Of a stretch of DNA of 64,000 bases, positions 27,888 to 37,169 are shown piece by piece; within the stretch, counting starts at the first letter, position 1; every line of letters starts with the position of its first letter. The stretch is from Magnetospirillum sp902729445 (lineage in GTDB: Bacteria; Pseudomonadota; Alphaproteobacteria; Rhodospirillales; Magnetospirillaceae). The stretch covers positions 135,656 to 199,655 of the forward strand of contig NZ_CACVCE010000045.1 of the NCBI RefSeq assembly GCF_902729445.1, in the 5' to 3' direction. The notes beneath the pieces were generated by a model that saw only the letters and a list, made by a program, of their open reading frames with translations, searched no databases and was not told the origin of the DNA. The translations under genes were made by a program, and so were the position numbers.

Positions 27888-28811
27888 ATGATCGTCTCGG
27901 CCAGCTTCCGCACAGATATACCGGCCTTTTACGGCGAGTGGTTCATCCACCGCTTCAAGGCGGGGACCGCCCGTGTGCCCAATCCCTATGGCGGGCCGGA
28001 CGGATGGGTGTCGCTGCGCGACGGCGTCGATGGTTTCGTGTTCTGGACCCGCAATGTCCGCCCCTTTCTGCCCGCCCTGCGGCTGTTGCGCGAGGCGGGC
28101 ATCCCCTTCGTGGTCAGCCACACCGTCACTGGCTATCCGCGCGCCCTGGAGAGTGCGGTGATCGAGCCGGCCCGCGCCATCGAGTCGATGCTGGCGGTAG
28201 CGGCCGAGTTCGGCCCGCGCGCCGTGGTGTGGCGCTATGACCCGATCCTGTTCACCTCGGTCACGCCGGACGATTTCCACCGCGACAGCTTCGCCCGCCT
28301 GGCCGACCGCCTGGCCGGAACCATCGACGAATGCCAAACCTCGTTCGCCACCATCTACCGCAAAAGTGCCCGCAACCTGGATGCGGCGGCCAGGGCGCAC
28401 GGCTTCACCTGGTCCGATCCGCCCGACCAGGACAAGTGCCGCCTGGTCGCCGAATTGGCCGCGCTGGCCGCCCGGCGGGGCCTGACCCTCAGTGTCTGTT
28501 CGCAATCGGCCTATCATGTGGCCGGCACCCGGCCGGCGGCCTGCATCGACGCCCGCCGCCTGGAAGATGTGGCCGCCGGTTGGGGCCGGCCTTGCACCAT
28601 CAAGGCCCGCGTCAAGGGCAACCGCCCCGATTGCGCCTGCCATGAAAGCCGCGACATCGGCCAGTACGATACCTGCCCGCATGGCTGCAGCTATTGTTAC
28701 GCGGTGGGGTCGCGCGCCTTGGCCAAGCGGCGTTACCACGCCCACGATCCGGCCGGGGAAAGCCTGATTTCCGGTCAGGGCGGCCCTGCGAACACGGCAC
28801 TTCCGCCATAG
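27888..28811 (+). CDS. DUF1848 family protein with C-terminal CxxxCxxC motif
   Basis: The ATG at 27888 gives 307 residues. The sequence matches the DUF1848 type: ASFRTDIPAFYGEWFIHRFK at the N-terminus, GFVFWTRNVRPFLPAL, VVWRYDPILFT, and a cysteine-rich C-terminal end. There, CAC is followed by CPHGCSYCYA, with cysteines at residues 263, 267 and 270 in the CxxxCxxC spacing of radical SAM enzymes. The family has no established reaction. It is divergent from dnaK, so its promoter shares the dnaK upstream region. Confidence 0.85.
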   Translation: MIVSASFRTDIPAFYGEWFIHRFKAGTARVPNPYGGPDGWVSLRDGVDGFVFWTRNVRPFLPALRLLREAGIPFVVSHTVTGYPRALESAVIEPARAIESMLAVAAEFGPRAVVWRYDPILFTSVTPDDFHRDSFARLADRLAGTIDECQTSFATIYRKSARNLDAAARAHGFTWSDPPDQDKCRLVAELAALAARRGLTLSVCSQSAYHVAGTRPAACIDARRLEDVAAGWGRPCTIKARVKGNRPDCACHESRDIGQYDTCPHGCSYCYAVGSRALAKRRYHAHDPAGESLISGQGGPANTALPP

Positions 28812-28861
28812 CCCTATTCACTGTATTTTTGTGGGAGATTTGGTGGAGGGGAGGTGCCGCC

Positions 28862-29731
28862 ATGCGATTCGCCGGGCGATGTCTCATGGCCGGTCTTGTC
28901 GTTCTGGGCTCGGTCCCGGCCGTGGCCGGCTGTCCCGACGCCGCTCAGGTCAGCGCCTATGTCGCCGAATTCGCCGCCAAGAATCCCAGCCGGGGCTTCG
29001 GCAAGACCATTACCGAAGCCGAGGCCCTGTGCGCGCAGGGCCGCCTGATCCCGGAATTGCCACCGGTTCTGGGTCCGCGCGTCGGCTACAAGGCGTTGTT
29101 CACCAATCCCGATTCCCAGAAGCGGTTCGGCGTGGCCGGCCCGGCCTGGGGCGCGATGTTCGCCGGCCAGATGGTGACCAGCGGCGCCGTCGTTCCGGCA
29201 AATTTCGGCGCCAAGCCGCGCTACGAGGCTGATTTCGTGGTGGTGGTCAAGGATGCCGCCCTGGCCGACGCCCGCACGCCGGCCGAGGCGCTGGCCCATA
29301 TCAGCGCCCTGGTGCCGTTCGTCGAGCTGCCCGACCTGATGATCGAGGGCACGCCGACCGGACCCGAGCTGATCGCCACCAACGCCGCCTTCCGTGGCGG
29401 CGTCATGGGCGCGGCGATTTTGGTCGATGGCGCCGGCGCTGATCTGGCAGCCGCCCTGGCCACCATGCAGGTCACCATCACCGAAGAGATTTCCGGCAAG
29501 GAACTTGGTCGCGAAAAAGGCGCGGTGCTGATGGGCCACCCCTTGAACGCCGCCATCTGGTTGGCCGGGGCGGTCAGGGCGGCGGGACAGCCGCTTAAGG
29601 CGGGCGACCTGCTCAGCCTGGGCGGCTTCCAGGGCTCGGCCCCGACCAGGCCGGGGACCCGGATCACCGTTCGTTATCACGGCCTGCCGGGTGACCCGGC
29701 GGTCACCGTCGCTTTTGCGGGCTCACCATGA
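28862..29731 (+). CDS. Exported 2-keto-4-pentenoate hydratase-like protein
   Basis: The ATG at 28862 gives 289 residues beginning with a signal peptide (MRFAGRCLMAGLVVLGSVPAVAG). The remainder resembles the MhpD/fumarylacetoacetase fold: VGYKALFTNPDSQKRFG, MVTSGAVVP, RYEADFVVVVKDA and GHPLNAAIWLAGAVRAAGQ. Enzymes of this fold are normally cytoplasmic, so a periplasmic member is odd. The acidic metal ligands are partly visible (YEADF). Its stop overlaps the next start by 4 bp, so it is coupled to a solute-binding protein. A catalytic or ligand-sensing role are both possible. Confidence 0.75.
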   Translation: MRFAGRCLMAGLVVLGSVPAVAGCPDAAQVSAYVAEFAAKNPSRGFGKTITEAEALCAQGRLIPELPPVLGPRVGYKALFTNPDSQKRFGVAGPAWGAMFAGQMVTSGAVVPANFGAKPRYEADFVVVVKDAALADARTPAEALAHISALVPFVELPDLMIEGTPTGPELIATNAAFRGGVMGAAILVDGAGADLAAALATMQVTITEEISGKELGREKGAVLMGHPLNAAIWLAGAVRAAGQPLKAGDLLSLGGFQGSAPTRPGTRITVRYHGLPGDPAVTVAFAGSP

Positions 29732-30735
29732 ACCGGGCCCGGCGCCGTCTGCTGCTGGCCATCCTGGCCCTGGTCGGGCTGGGCGGCTTGACGGTGGTGG
29801 CCGACCAGGCCGGGCTGGACATCCTGGGGCCGGGCAAGGTCGATCACATCCGCCTGGCCGCCTATGACGGCGATGTCGGGGCGTTGGAATGGATCGCCCG
29901 CGACAAGGGGTTTTTCCGCAAGGTCGGGCTCGAGGTCGATATGAAGGCCTATCCGTCGGGCAATGCCGCGATGGAAGCCCTGCGGGCCGGCGAGGTCGAT
30001 ATCGCCACCGCCGCCGATCTGGTGGTGGCCAAGCGCAGCTTCACCGAGCGGGACCTGCGCATCCTGGCCGACATCTGCCGATACTGGAACAAGGGCCTGG
30101 TGGCCCGGCGCGATCGCAACATCCTGGTTCCCGGCGATCTTCGCGGCAAGCGCATCGGCGTTCCGGCCACCTCGTCGGCCGAACATAACCTGATGGTGTT
30201 TCTGGCGCTGCAGGGCCTGTCGGTGCGCGACGTGACCATCGTCGACCTGGCGCCCAAGCCGCTGGTCGAGGCGGTGACCGCCGGCCAGATCGACGCCGCC
30301 ATCGTGTGGCAACCCCACGTGACGGCCATCGAGAAGGCGCTGGGCCCCAACGCGGTGCGGCTGATGGATGGCGGCACCGAGGCGCACCTGCTGCTGGTGA
30401 CCCGCGAGGCCGAGATCGCGCCGCGGCCGGACGCCATTCGCAAGCTGCTGAAAGGGCTGATCCTGGCCGAGCAATGGGTGCGGGCCAATCCCGATGAGGC
30501 CAAGGCCTATCTGGCCCAGCGCTTCGCCCTTGATCGGGCCTATCTCGACATTTTGTGGCCGCGCATGCAATTGGCGGTCAGCCTGCCGCAGGAAATCCTC
30601 GAGGCCATGGATAGCGAGGCGCGCTGGCTGGCCCAGGCCGACACCAAGGGCACGCGCCCGACCTTCGCCGACACCATCCACCCCGAGCCGTTGCGGGCGG
30701 TCAAGCCGGACGCAGTCGGCATCTTCACGCGATAG
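29728..30735 (+). CDS. NitT/TauT-type ABC substrate-binding protein
   Basis: The 335-residue product has an N-terminal membrane/signal segment (LLLAILALVGLGGLTVVA) and the two-lobed SsuA/THI5-like fold: EWIARDKGFFRKVGLEVDMK, GEVDIATAADLVVA, LRGKRIGVPATSSAEHNLM and AAIVWQPHVTAIEKALG. Such proteins bind sulfonates, nitrate or pyrimidine precursors. No permease or ATPase gene is adjacent; instead a PAS histidine kinase follows 9 bp later, so it may feed ligand information to that kinase. Confidence 0.85.
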   Translation: MNRARRRLLLAILALVGLGGLTVVADQAGLDILGPGKVDHIRLAAYDGDVGALEWIARDKGFFRKVGLEVDMKAYPSGNAAMEALRAGEVDIATAADLVVAKRSFTERDLRILADICRYWNKGLVARRDRNILVPGDLRGKRIGVPATSSAEHNLMVFLALQGLSVRDVTIVDLAPKPLVEAVTAGQIDAAIVWQPHVTAIEKALGPNAVRLMDGGTEAHLLLVTREAEIAPRPDAIRKLLKGLILAEQWVRANPDEAKAYLAQRFALDRAYLDILWPRMQLAVSLPQEILEAMDSEARWLAQADTKGTRPTFADTIHPEPLRAVKPDAVGIFTR

Positions 30736-30744
30736 GTCGGGTCA

Positions 30745-32586
30745 GTGGATATCAAGCTCGGCTTCCGACTGGTCCTGCTGATCGGGGCTTTCCTGACCGC
30801 GCTGGCCATCGCTGCCTTCGCCTATAGCCAGCAGGCCTTTTTCGCCGACACCTCGCGCAGCGAACAGCTTGACCGCGTCGTCACCGAGGGGGTCCAGCTG
30901 GTCCAGCTGACTCACGAGATCCTGCTGTACGGCGAACCCCGCGCCGTCCAGCAATGGCACCGCCAGGTCGAGGAAGTGGCCGAGGCGATGAAGCCGGTTC
31001 GCCTGGCCGCCGATTCGCCGGTCGCACCGATGATCGACGCGCTGTCCTATCGCTTCAGCGCGCTCCATCCGCTGCTGGACCGCCTGAGCGAGGCGCGCGG
31101 CAACGGCAACGACACCCATGTCACCTCGATCCTGCGCTCGCAATTGTTCCAGGAATCCACCCAGCTGCAGGCGTCGCTGCGCGAGATCAAGGCGGCGTCC
31201 GATCGTATCGCGCGCCATGCCTATGATTCCGCCAAGGAACGCCAATTGGCCATCTTCGGTCTGTTCAGCGCGGCGATGATCCTGTTCGTCGGCCTGGTGT
31301 TCGTGCGCTTCCACACAGTCATCCTGACCCCGCTCGAGGGTCTGGAGACCACCATCGAAAACCTGCGCCGGGGCGTGCCGGCCCGCGCCGACGTGGCCGA
31401 CGACAACGAGATCGGCACCATTTGCGCCACTTTCAACCAATTGCTGGACCAGCAGGAAGCCGGACGCGTCGAGCTGGAATCCTTGGCCGAACGGTTCCGC
31501 ACGGTGTTCGAGCAGGCCGCGGTGGGCATGGCGATGGTCGCCCCAGACGGGACCTGGCTGGACGTCAACCATTGCCTGAGCGACATCCTGGGCTACGACC
31601 ATGATTCGCTGGTCGCCGGCGGCTATCCGTTGTTCACCGTCGATCCCGCCCAGCGGCCCGACACCCTGGCCGCCCGCGCGATCCTGGCCGGCGATTGTGC
31701 CAGCCGATCGTGGGAAATCGCCTATCGTCATCAAAACGGCGAGACGGTCATCGCCCGCGTCACCACCGCCCTGGCGCGCGATTCGGCGGGGCGTGCCCTT
31801 TATTTCATCACGGTGTTCGAAGACGTCACCGCCCGCAAGCTGGCCGAGACGCAATTGCGCGAGGGCAATCGCCGCCTCGAGGACCAGGCCCGCATCCTGC
31901 AGCGCGCCAACGCCGATCTGCAAAGCTTCGCCTGGGTCGCCTCGCACGATCTGCGCGAGCCGCTTCGGACCATCAGCATGTATATCGACCTGATCGAGCG
32001 CCGCCTGGGTCCCGACATCGACGGCGACCTCAGGGAATTCATGAACTACACCATTCTTGGCGCCCGGCGGATGTACGCCCTGATCGGCGGCCTGCTGGAC
32101 TATGCCCGCATCGGCTCGGCCGACAGCGGCTTCGAAGACGTTGCCTTTTCCAAGGTGATCGACGAGGCGCAACAAAACCTGGCCCGCTCGCTCAAGGATG
32201 CCGGCGCCACCGTGACGCCGGACCCCGCGATGCCGACGGTGACGGGGGTCGAGGCCGAGCTGATCATGGTGGTCCAGAACCTGCTGGAGAACGCCATCAA
32301 GTTCCGTGATCCGGCCCGACCCTTGACCATCGCCATCACCTGCACCGACAATGGCCCCGAATGGCGCTTCACCGTCGCCGACAACGGCATCGGTTTCGAG
32401 CAGGCCTATGCCGAGCGTATTTTCGGCATCTTCCAGCGCGTCGTCGATCCCGAGGACTATGAAGGGGTCGGCGTCGGTCTGGCGTTGGCCAAGAAGATCA
32501 TCGACTATCATGGCGGCCGCATCTGGGCCGAGGGCCGCCCCGGGGTGGGCTGCTCCATCGCCTTCACCTTGCCGAAATCCCGCTGA
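30745..32586 (+). CDS. PAS-containing sensor histidine kinase
   Basis: The start is a GTG at 30745; the product has 613 residues. A membrane helix (about 9-25), a periplasmic helical region to about 165 and a second helix (IFGLFSAAMILFVGLVFV) are followed by a HAMP-like linker, a PAS domain with PAC (FEQAAVGMAMVAPDGTWLDV to YFITVFEDVTARKLAE), a HisKA domain with phosphoacceptor His 401 (ASHDLREPLR) and an ATPase with NLLENAIKF, DNGIGFE and GVGLALAKKIIDYHGG. No response regulator is adjacent. It follows the substrate-binding protein closely and is probably in the same operon. Confidence 0.9.
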   Translation: MDIKLGFRLVLLIGAFLTALAIAAFAYSQQAFFADTSRSEQLDRVVTEGVQLVQLTHEILLYGEPRAVQQWHRQVEEVAEAMKPVRLAADSPVAPMIDALSYRFSALHPLLDRLSEARGNGNDTHVTSILRSQLFQESTQLQASLREIKAASDRIARHAYDSAKERQLAIFGLFSAAMILFVGLVFVRFHTVILTPLEGLETTIENLRRGVPARADVADDNEIGTICATFNQLLDQQEAGRVELESLAERFRTVFEQAAVGMAMVAPDGTWLDVNHCLSDILGYDHDSLVAGGYPLFTVDPAQRPDTLAARAILAGDCASRSWEIAYRHQNGETVIARVTTALARDSAGRALYFITVFEDVTARKLAETQLREGNRRLEDQARILQRANADLQSFAWVASHDLREPLRTISMYIDLIERRLGPDIDGDLREFMNYTILGARRMYALIGGLLDYARIGSADSGFEDVAFSKVIDEAQQNLARSLKDAGATVTPDPAMPTVTGVEAELIMVVQNLLENAIKFRDPARPLTIAITCTDNGPEWRFTVADNGIGFEQAYAERIFGIFQRVVDPEDYEGVGVGLALAKKIIDYHGGRIWAEGRPGVGCSIAFTLPKSR

Positions 32587-32601
32587 TCCCAGGAGCCGCC
32601 G

Positions 32602-32979
32602 ATGTCCGATTCCTCCCGCGACCGGGGCCTGCGCAATCGCCGCGAAATTCTGGGCGACGCCCATGCCGACCGGGTGGCCGGCTCGCTGGACGGCTGGTCC
32701 GAACCGTTCCAGGATCTGATGGTGCGCTATGGCTGGGGCGAGGTCTGGGGCCGGCCCGAGCTGGACCGGCGCACCCGCTCGCTGGTCACCGTGGCGATGC
32801 TGATCGCGCTGAACCGGCCGCATGCCCTGAAGCTGCATCTGGCCGGCGCCATCAAGAACGGCGCCACCCCGGCCGAGCTGCGCGAGGTCTTGCTGCAGGC
32901 CGCGCTTTATTGCGGCGCCCCCGCCGCCGAAGAGGCCATTCGCCTGGCGCGCGAGGCCTTGCCCGATGCTTTCGGCTGA
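32602..32979 (+). CDS. Carboxymuconolactone decarboxylase (CMD) family protein
   Basis: The 125-residue protein has the CMD/AhpD-like helical fold, near PcaC in length: FQDLMVRYGWGEVWGRPELD, SLVTVAMLIALNRPHALKLH and LREVLLQAALYCGAPAAEEA. PcaC decarboxylates 4-carboxymuconolactone in the protocatechuate pathway, but no other pca gene is seen nearby. The CxxC of AhpD-type members is absent. The reaction is therefore left open. It follows the kinase by 15 bp and may belong to that operon. Confidence 0.82.
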   Translation: MSDSSRDRGLRNRREILGDAHADRVAGSLDGWSEPFQDLMVRYGWGEVWGRPELDRRTRSLVTVAMLIALNRPHALKLHLAGAIKNGATPAELREVLLQAALYCGAPAAEEAIRLAREALPDAFG

Positions 32980-33033
32980 AACAGATCGGTAACATTACCT
33001 AGAAAGTTGGTGTAGCCTGATCCGGGATGGAAA

Positions 33034-33060
33034 GCCCGCCGTCAAGGCGGGCGGGGAGGG
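33034..33060 (+). promoter_or_regulatory. Hairpin abutting the sulP Shine-Dalgarno
   Basis: A 7-bp GC stem (33034-33040 with 33046-33052, loop GTCAA) ends right at the purine-rich ribosome site GGGGAGGG (33053-33060), seven bases before the ATG. It could control translation. Farther upstream the dyad GGTAA-CA-TTACC (32988-32999) may be an operator. Confidence 0.4.
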
Positions 33061-33066
33061 GCTGCC

Positions 33067-35268
33067 ATGAAGTCCTGGAAGTCGGAAAACCTGCTGGGTG
33101 ACGTGTGGGGCGGGACCGCCGCCATGTTGGTGGCCCTGCCGTCGGCCATCGCCTTCGGCGTCACCATCTATTCGGTGCTGGGCGCCCAGTACGGGGCGCA
33201 GGGCGCGGTGGCCGGCATCCTGGGCACCGTGGCGCTGGGTCTGCTGGCACCTTTGTTCGGCGGCACCAACCGGCTGATCAGCGCGCCGTGCGCCCCGGCG
33301 GCGGCGGTCCTCGGCGCCTTCGCCATCGACCATATGAGCCGCGGCGGCAGCCCCGAGCTGGGCCTGTTGCTGCTGGCGCTGATGGGCCTGATGGCCGGCG
33401 GCCTGCAGCTGCTGATGGGCGCCCTCAGCCTGGGCCGCCTGATCAAGTACATGCCCTATCCGGTGGTCAGCGGGTACCTCAGCGGCGTCGGCATGATCAT
33501 CATCGCCAGCCAGCTGCCGCGCTTTCTGGGCCTGCCCAAGGGCACCGGCTTCTGGGGGGCGTTGGGCGCGCCCGAGATGTGGCGCTGGCAGGGCATGGTG
33601 GTCGGCGGCGCCACCATCGCCGTCATGCTGACCGCGCCGAAGATCACCAAGAAAGTGCCGGCCCCGGTCCTGGGTCTGGCGGCCGGCATCGCCACCTATC
33701 TGACGCTGGGTCTGGCCGATCCGGCGCTCTTGACCCTCGAGGGCAACAAGTTCGTGGTCGGCGCCCTGGGCGGCGGCGAGGGCGGCGGGCTGATCGAATC
33801 CTTCGCCGACCGCTGGAACGCCCTGGGACAATTGGGCTTCAACGCGCTGCGCGACCTGGTGCTGCCGGCCTTGACCCTGGCGGTGCTGCTGTCCATCGAC
33901 ACCTTGAAGACCTGCGTGGTGCTGGACGCCCTGACCCGGACCCGCCACGATTCCAACCGCGAGCTTCTGGGCCAGGGCCTGGGCAATCTGGCCGCCGCCG
34001 CCCTGGGCGGCGTGCCCGGCGCCGGCACCATGGGTGCGACCCTGGTCAACATGTCGAGCGGTGCTACCACCAAGCTGTCCGGCCTGGTCGAGGGAATCGC
34101 CGCCCTGATCGCCTTCGTGTTGCTGGCCAACCTGATCAGCTGGGTGCCGGTGGCGTCGCTGTCGGGCATCTTGCTGGTGATCGGCGTCAGGATGATCGAC
34201 TGGCACAGCCTGGGCTTTTTGAAGCACCGCGCCACGGTGCTGGATTTCGCGGTGATCGCGGCGGTGATCGCCTGCGCGCTGACCATCAGCCTGATCGTCG
34301 CCTCGGGCGTCGGCGTGGTGCTGGCGGTGCTTTTGTTCATTCGCGAACAGGTGCATGGCTCGGTGGTCCGCGCCATCGTTTCCGGCGACCAGACTTTCTC
34401 GAAGCGGGTCCGGGTCCAGGCGGAACGCGACATCCTGACCGAAAAGGGCGGCCAGACCGCCATCGTCGAGCTGCAGGGCAGCCTGTTCTTCGGCACCACC
34501 AGCCAGCTTTACCACGCGCTGGAGGCCGATCTGAAACGGCGCAAATACCTGATTCTCGACATGCGCCGGGTCCAGGCGGTGGACATCACCGCCGCCCACA
34601 TGCTGGATCAGATCAAGGACATGCTGGGCGAGCGCGGCGGCATGCTGATCTTCTCGCGCATCCCCAAGCATGTGCCGTCGGGCAAGGATATGGAGGATTA
34701 TTTCGACCAGGTCGGGCTGGTGCATTCCAGTCACAAGGTGCGCGCCTTCGCCGAACTGAACGAGGCGATGGAATGGGTCGAGGACCAGCTGATCGCCGAG
34801 GCGGCGCTGGCCCGGAACGACGAAATTCCGCTGGAATTGTTCGAGATCGAGCTGTTCGCCGACCGCAAGCGCGAGACCTTGGCCGAGCTCGAGGCCCAGA
34901 TGGAGAAACGCCACATCGCGGCCGGCGCGGTGATCTTCTCGATCGGCGACCATGGCGACGAGCTTTACCTGATCCGCAAGGGATCGGTGCGCATCGTCCT
35001 GCCGGTGGGCCAGGGCCAGATCCATCACCTCGCCACCTTCGGGCGCGGCGCCTTTTTCGGCGAGATGGCCTTCCTGGACGGCGAGGCCCGCTCGGCCAAC
35101 GCCGTCGCCTTCAGCGACGTCGATCTTTACGTGCTGTCACGCCGGCAGTTCGACGCCTTCACCGACAGCCACAAGAAGATCGCGCTCAACATGATGGAAG
35201 GCCTGGCCAGCGTGCTGGCCGCCCGCCTGCGCTATACCAACGCCGAGCTGCGCGCCCTGCAGGCGTGA
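33067..35268 (+). CDS. SulP anion transporter with STAS and cNMP-binding domains
   Basis: The 733-residue protein has a SulP membrane core of about ten to twelve helices (WGGTAAMLVALPSAIAFGV to about residue 430), a STAS domain (TAIVELQGSLFFGTTSQLYH, LDMRRVQAVDITAAHMLDQI), and a cyclic-nucleotide-binding domain at the C-terminus (IFSIGDHGDELYLIRKGSVR, FGRGAFFGEMAFLDGEARSA). It carries anions such as sulfate or bicarbonate; the exact one is unknown. The C-terminal cNMP domain, with the phosphate-binding FGEMAFLDGEARSA stretch, suggests direct gating by a nucleotide. It abuts the convergent DEAD-box gene with no gap. Confidence 0.92.
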   Translation: MKSWKSENLLGDVWGGTAAMLVALPSAIAFGVTIYSVLGAQYGAQGAVAGILGTVALGLLAPLFGGTNRLISAPCAPAAAVLGAFAIDHMSRGGSPELGLLLLALMGLMAGGLQLLMGALSLGRLIKYMPYPVVSGYLSGVGMIIIASQLPRFLGLPKGTGFWGALGAPEMWRWQGMVVGGATIAVMLTAPKITKKVPAPVLGLAAGIATYLTLGLADPALLTLEGNKFVVGALGGGEGGGLIESFADRWNALGQLGFNALRDLVLPALTLAVLLSIDTLKTCVVLDALTRTRHDSNRELLGQGLGNLAAAALGGVPGAGTMGATLVNMSSGATTKLSGLVEGIAALIAFVLLANLISWVPVASLSGILLVIGVRMIDWHSLGFLKHRATVLDFAVIAAVIACALTISLIVASGVGVVLAVLLFIREQVHGSVVRAIVSGDQTFSKRVRVQAERDILTEKGGQTAIVELQGSLFFGTTSQLYHALEADLKRRKYLILDMRRVQAVDITAAHMLDQIKDMLGERGGMLIFSRIPKHVPSGKDMEDYFDQVGLVHSSHKVRAFAELNEAMEWVEDQLIAEAALARNDEIPLELFEIELFADRKRETLAELEAQMEKRHIAAGAVIFSIGDHGDELYLIRKGSVRIVLPVGQGQIHHLATFGRGAFFGEMAFLDGEARSANAVAFSDVDLYVLSRRQFDAFTDSHKKIALNMMEGLASVLAARLRYTNAELRALQA

Positions 35269-37029
35269 TCAGCGCTTCTTTTTGGGCCCGCCGTCCTTGG
35301 CCTTCCACGGCGTCTTGATGAAGCCGCCCGGCTTCTTGCCCTCGGGCCGCGCGCCCTCGGGCCGGGCTTTGCGCGGGCCGTGGGGCTCACGCGGCGGCGG
35401 CGGGCCGCCGGCGCCCTGGTTGTCGGCCAGTTCGATGCGGACGTCGGTGCGGTCGGCATGGGCCAATGCCGCGCGGAAACGGTCGGCGGCGGCGGCCTCG
35501 ATCTCGAAGCGGGTGTCGCGCTCGAAGATGCGGATGGCGCCGATCTCGGCCTTGGTGATCTTGCCCTGGCGGCAGATCAGCGGGATCAGCCAGCGCGGAT
35601 CGGCGTTCTTCTGGCGCCCGACATTCAGCCGGAACCATACGCCGCCGCCTTCCAGCTGCGGCGGGCGTTCGCCGCGGGGCGCGCGTTCCGGCCGCTCGCC
35701 CATGGGGGCCGGGCCCGAGCCGGGGTCGAACACTTCCTCGGCGGCCGGCAGGTGGGCGCGGTACATCTTGACCAAAGCCGCCGCGATCGCCTCGGGCGGG
35801 CGCTCGGCCCGCAGGGCGGTGGCCATGGCCAGGTCGGCCTCGTCGGGCTCTTCCGTCAGCAGCGGATGTTTCAGCAGCCGTTCCTGGTCCAGCTGCAGGA
35901 TTTCGTCGGCGGCGGGCGCGCCGCTCCAGGTGGCGGTGACGCCGGCGGCGTTCAGCAGCCCTTCCGCCCGGCGGCGCCTGGACAGCAGCACCAGCAAAGC
36001 GCTGATGCCCTTCTTGCCGGCGCGGCCGGTGCGGCCCGATCGGTGCTGCAAGGTCTCGGCGTTTTGCGGCAATTCGGCATGGATGACCAGGCCCAGATTG
36101 GGCAGGTCGATGCCGCGCGCCGCGACATCGGTGGCGACGCACACCCGGGCGCGGCCGTCGCGCAGGGATTGAAGGGCGCGGTTGCGCTCGGCCTGGCTCA
36201 TCTCGCCCGACAGGCCGACGGCGGAAAAGCCGCGTTCGAGCAGGATCGCCTGCAGGTGGCGCACCGATTCGCGGGTGTTGCAGAACACCATGGCGGTGGG
36301 CGATTCGATATAGCGCAGGATGTTGACCACCGCATGCTCGATCTCGTTGGGGGCGACGCGCACCGCCCGATACTCGATGTCGGCATGGCCCTGCTTGCCG
36401 CCGGCGATGGCGATGCGCCAAGCATTCCTCTGATATCGTTTCGCCATCGCGACGATATCCTTGGGCAGCGTCGCCGAGAACAGCAACGTGCGTCGCTCGG
36501 CCGGCGTGGCCTCCAGGATGAATTCCAGGTCCTCGCGGAAGCCCATGTCCAGCATTTCGTCGGCTTCGTCCAGCACCACCGCCTTCAAATGGCGGATGCG
36601 CAGCGCGCCGCGTTCCAGATGGTCGCGCAGACGGCCCGGCGTGCCGACCACGATGTGCACCCCTTGCGCCAGCAGACGCTGCTCGGCGCGCGGGTCCATG
36701 CCGCCGACGCAGGCGACCACCCGGGCGCCGGCCTTGGCGTACAGCCAGGTCAATTCGCGGCTGACCTGCAGGGCCAGTTCGCGGGTGGGGGCGACCACCA
36801 GGGCCAACGGGTCACCGGCCGCCCCCAGGGTCGGCATTCCGTCCAGCAAGGTGTCGGCCAGCGCCAGGCCATAGGCCACGGTCTTGCCCGATCCGGTCTG
36901 GGCCGACACCAAGAGGTCGCGGCCCTCGGCCACGGGGTCAAGCACCGCGCCTTGCACGTCGGTCAGTTCGGTATAGGCGCGCTCGGCCAGGGCCAGGCTC
37001 AGGGGATGATCGGGGGTGAAGACGTCCAT
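35269..37029 (-). CDS. DEAD-box ATP-dependent RNA helicase with DbpA-like C-terminal domain
   Basis: The ATG at 37029 (MDVFTPDHPLSLALAERAYT) is chosen over the upstream start; the product has 586 residues. Helicase motifs run Q-motif TDVQ, I SAQTGSGKT, Ia PTRELALQ, II LDEADEMLD, III LLFSATLP, V ATDVAARGIDLP, VI HRSGRTGRAG. The C-terminus has a DbpA-type RNA-binding domain (VWFRLNVGRQKNADPRWLIP) and a basic Gly/Pro/Lys tail. Members take part in ribosome assembly or cold-stress RNA remodelling; which is not determined. Confidence 0.95.
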   Translation of the reverse strand: MDVFTPDHPLSLALAERAYTELTDVQGAVLDPVAEGRDLLVSAQTGSGKTVAYGLALADTLLDGMPTLGAAGDPLALVVAPTRELALQVSRELTWLYAKAGARVVACVGGMDPRAEQRLLAQGVHIVVGTPGRLRDHLERGALRIRHLKAVVLDEADEMLDMGFREDLEFILEATPAERRTLLFSATLPKDIVAMAKRYQRNAWRIAIAGGKQGHADIEYRAVRVAPNEIEHAVVNILRYIESPTAMVFCNTRESVRHLQAILLERGFSAVGLSGEMSQAERNRALQSLRDGRARVCVATDVAARGIDLPNLGLVIHAELPQNAETLQHRSGRTGRAGKKGISALLVLLSRRRRAEGLLNAAGVTATWSGAPAADEILQLDQERLLKHPLLTEEPDEADLAMATALRAERPPEAIAAALVKMYRAHLPAAEEVFDPGSGPAPMGERPERAPRGERPPQLEGGGVWFRLNVGRQKNADPRWLIPLICRQGKITKAEIGAIRIFERDTRFEIEAAAADRFRAALAHADRTDVRIELADNQGAGGPPPPREPHGPRKARPEGARPEGKKPGGFIKTPWKAKDGGPKKKR

Positions 37030-37095
37030 GACGGAACAATTGCTTTCATTTCGGGGGGCAAGGCGAAGCCATAACACTTTCCGCGCCGCGGGTGG

Positions 37096-37133
37096 GGAAA
37101 AAACAAGACCCCCGCCGGTTTCCCGGCGGGGGC
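37096..37133 (-). terminator. Rho-independent terminator of acnB
   Basis: A perfect 10-bp GC stem (37109-37118 with 37123-37132, loop TTTC) lies downstream of the acnB stop. On the minus strand it is followed by TTGTTTTTTCCCC, a strong T tract. Confidence 0.9.
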
Positions 37134-37169
37134 TCAAGGCGTGAGCGCTCTTCTTATTGGTCTGTCCGG

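Noticed and set aside
32995..35028. 677-codon minus-strand frame opposite sulP
   Set aside because: Shadow of the SulP gene, His/Gln/Gly-rich without motifs.
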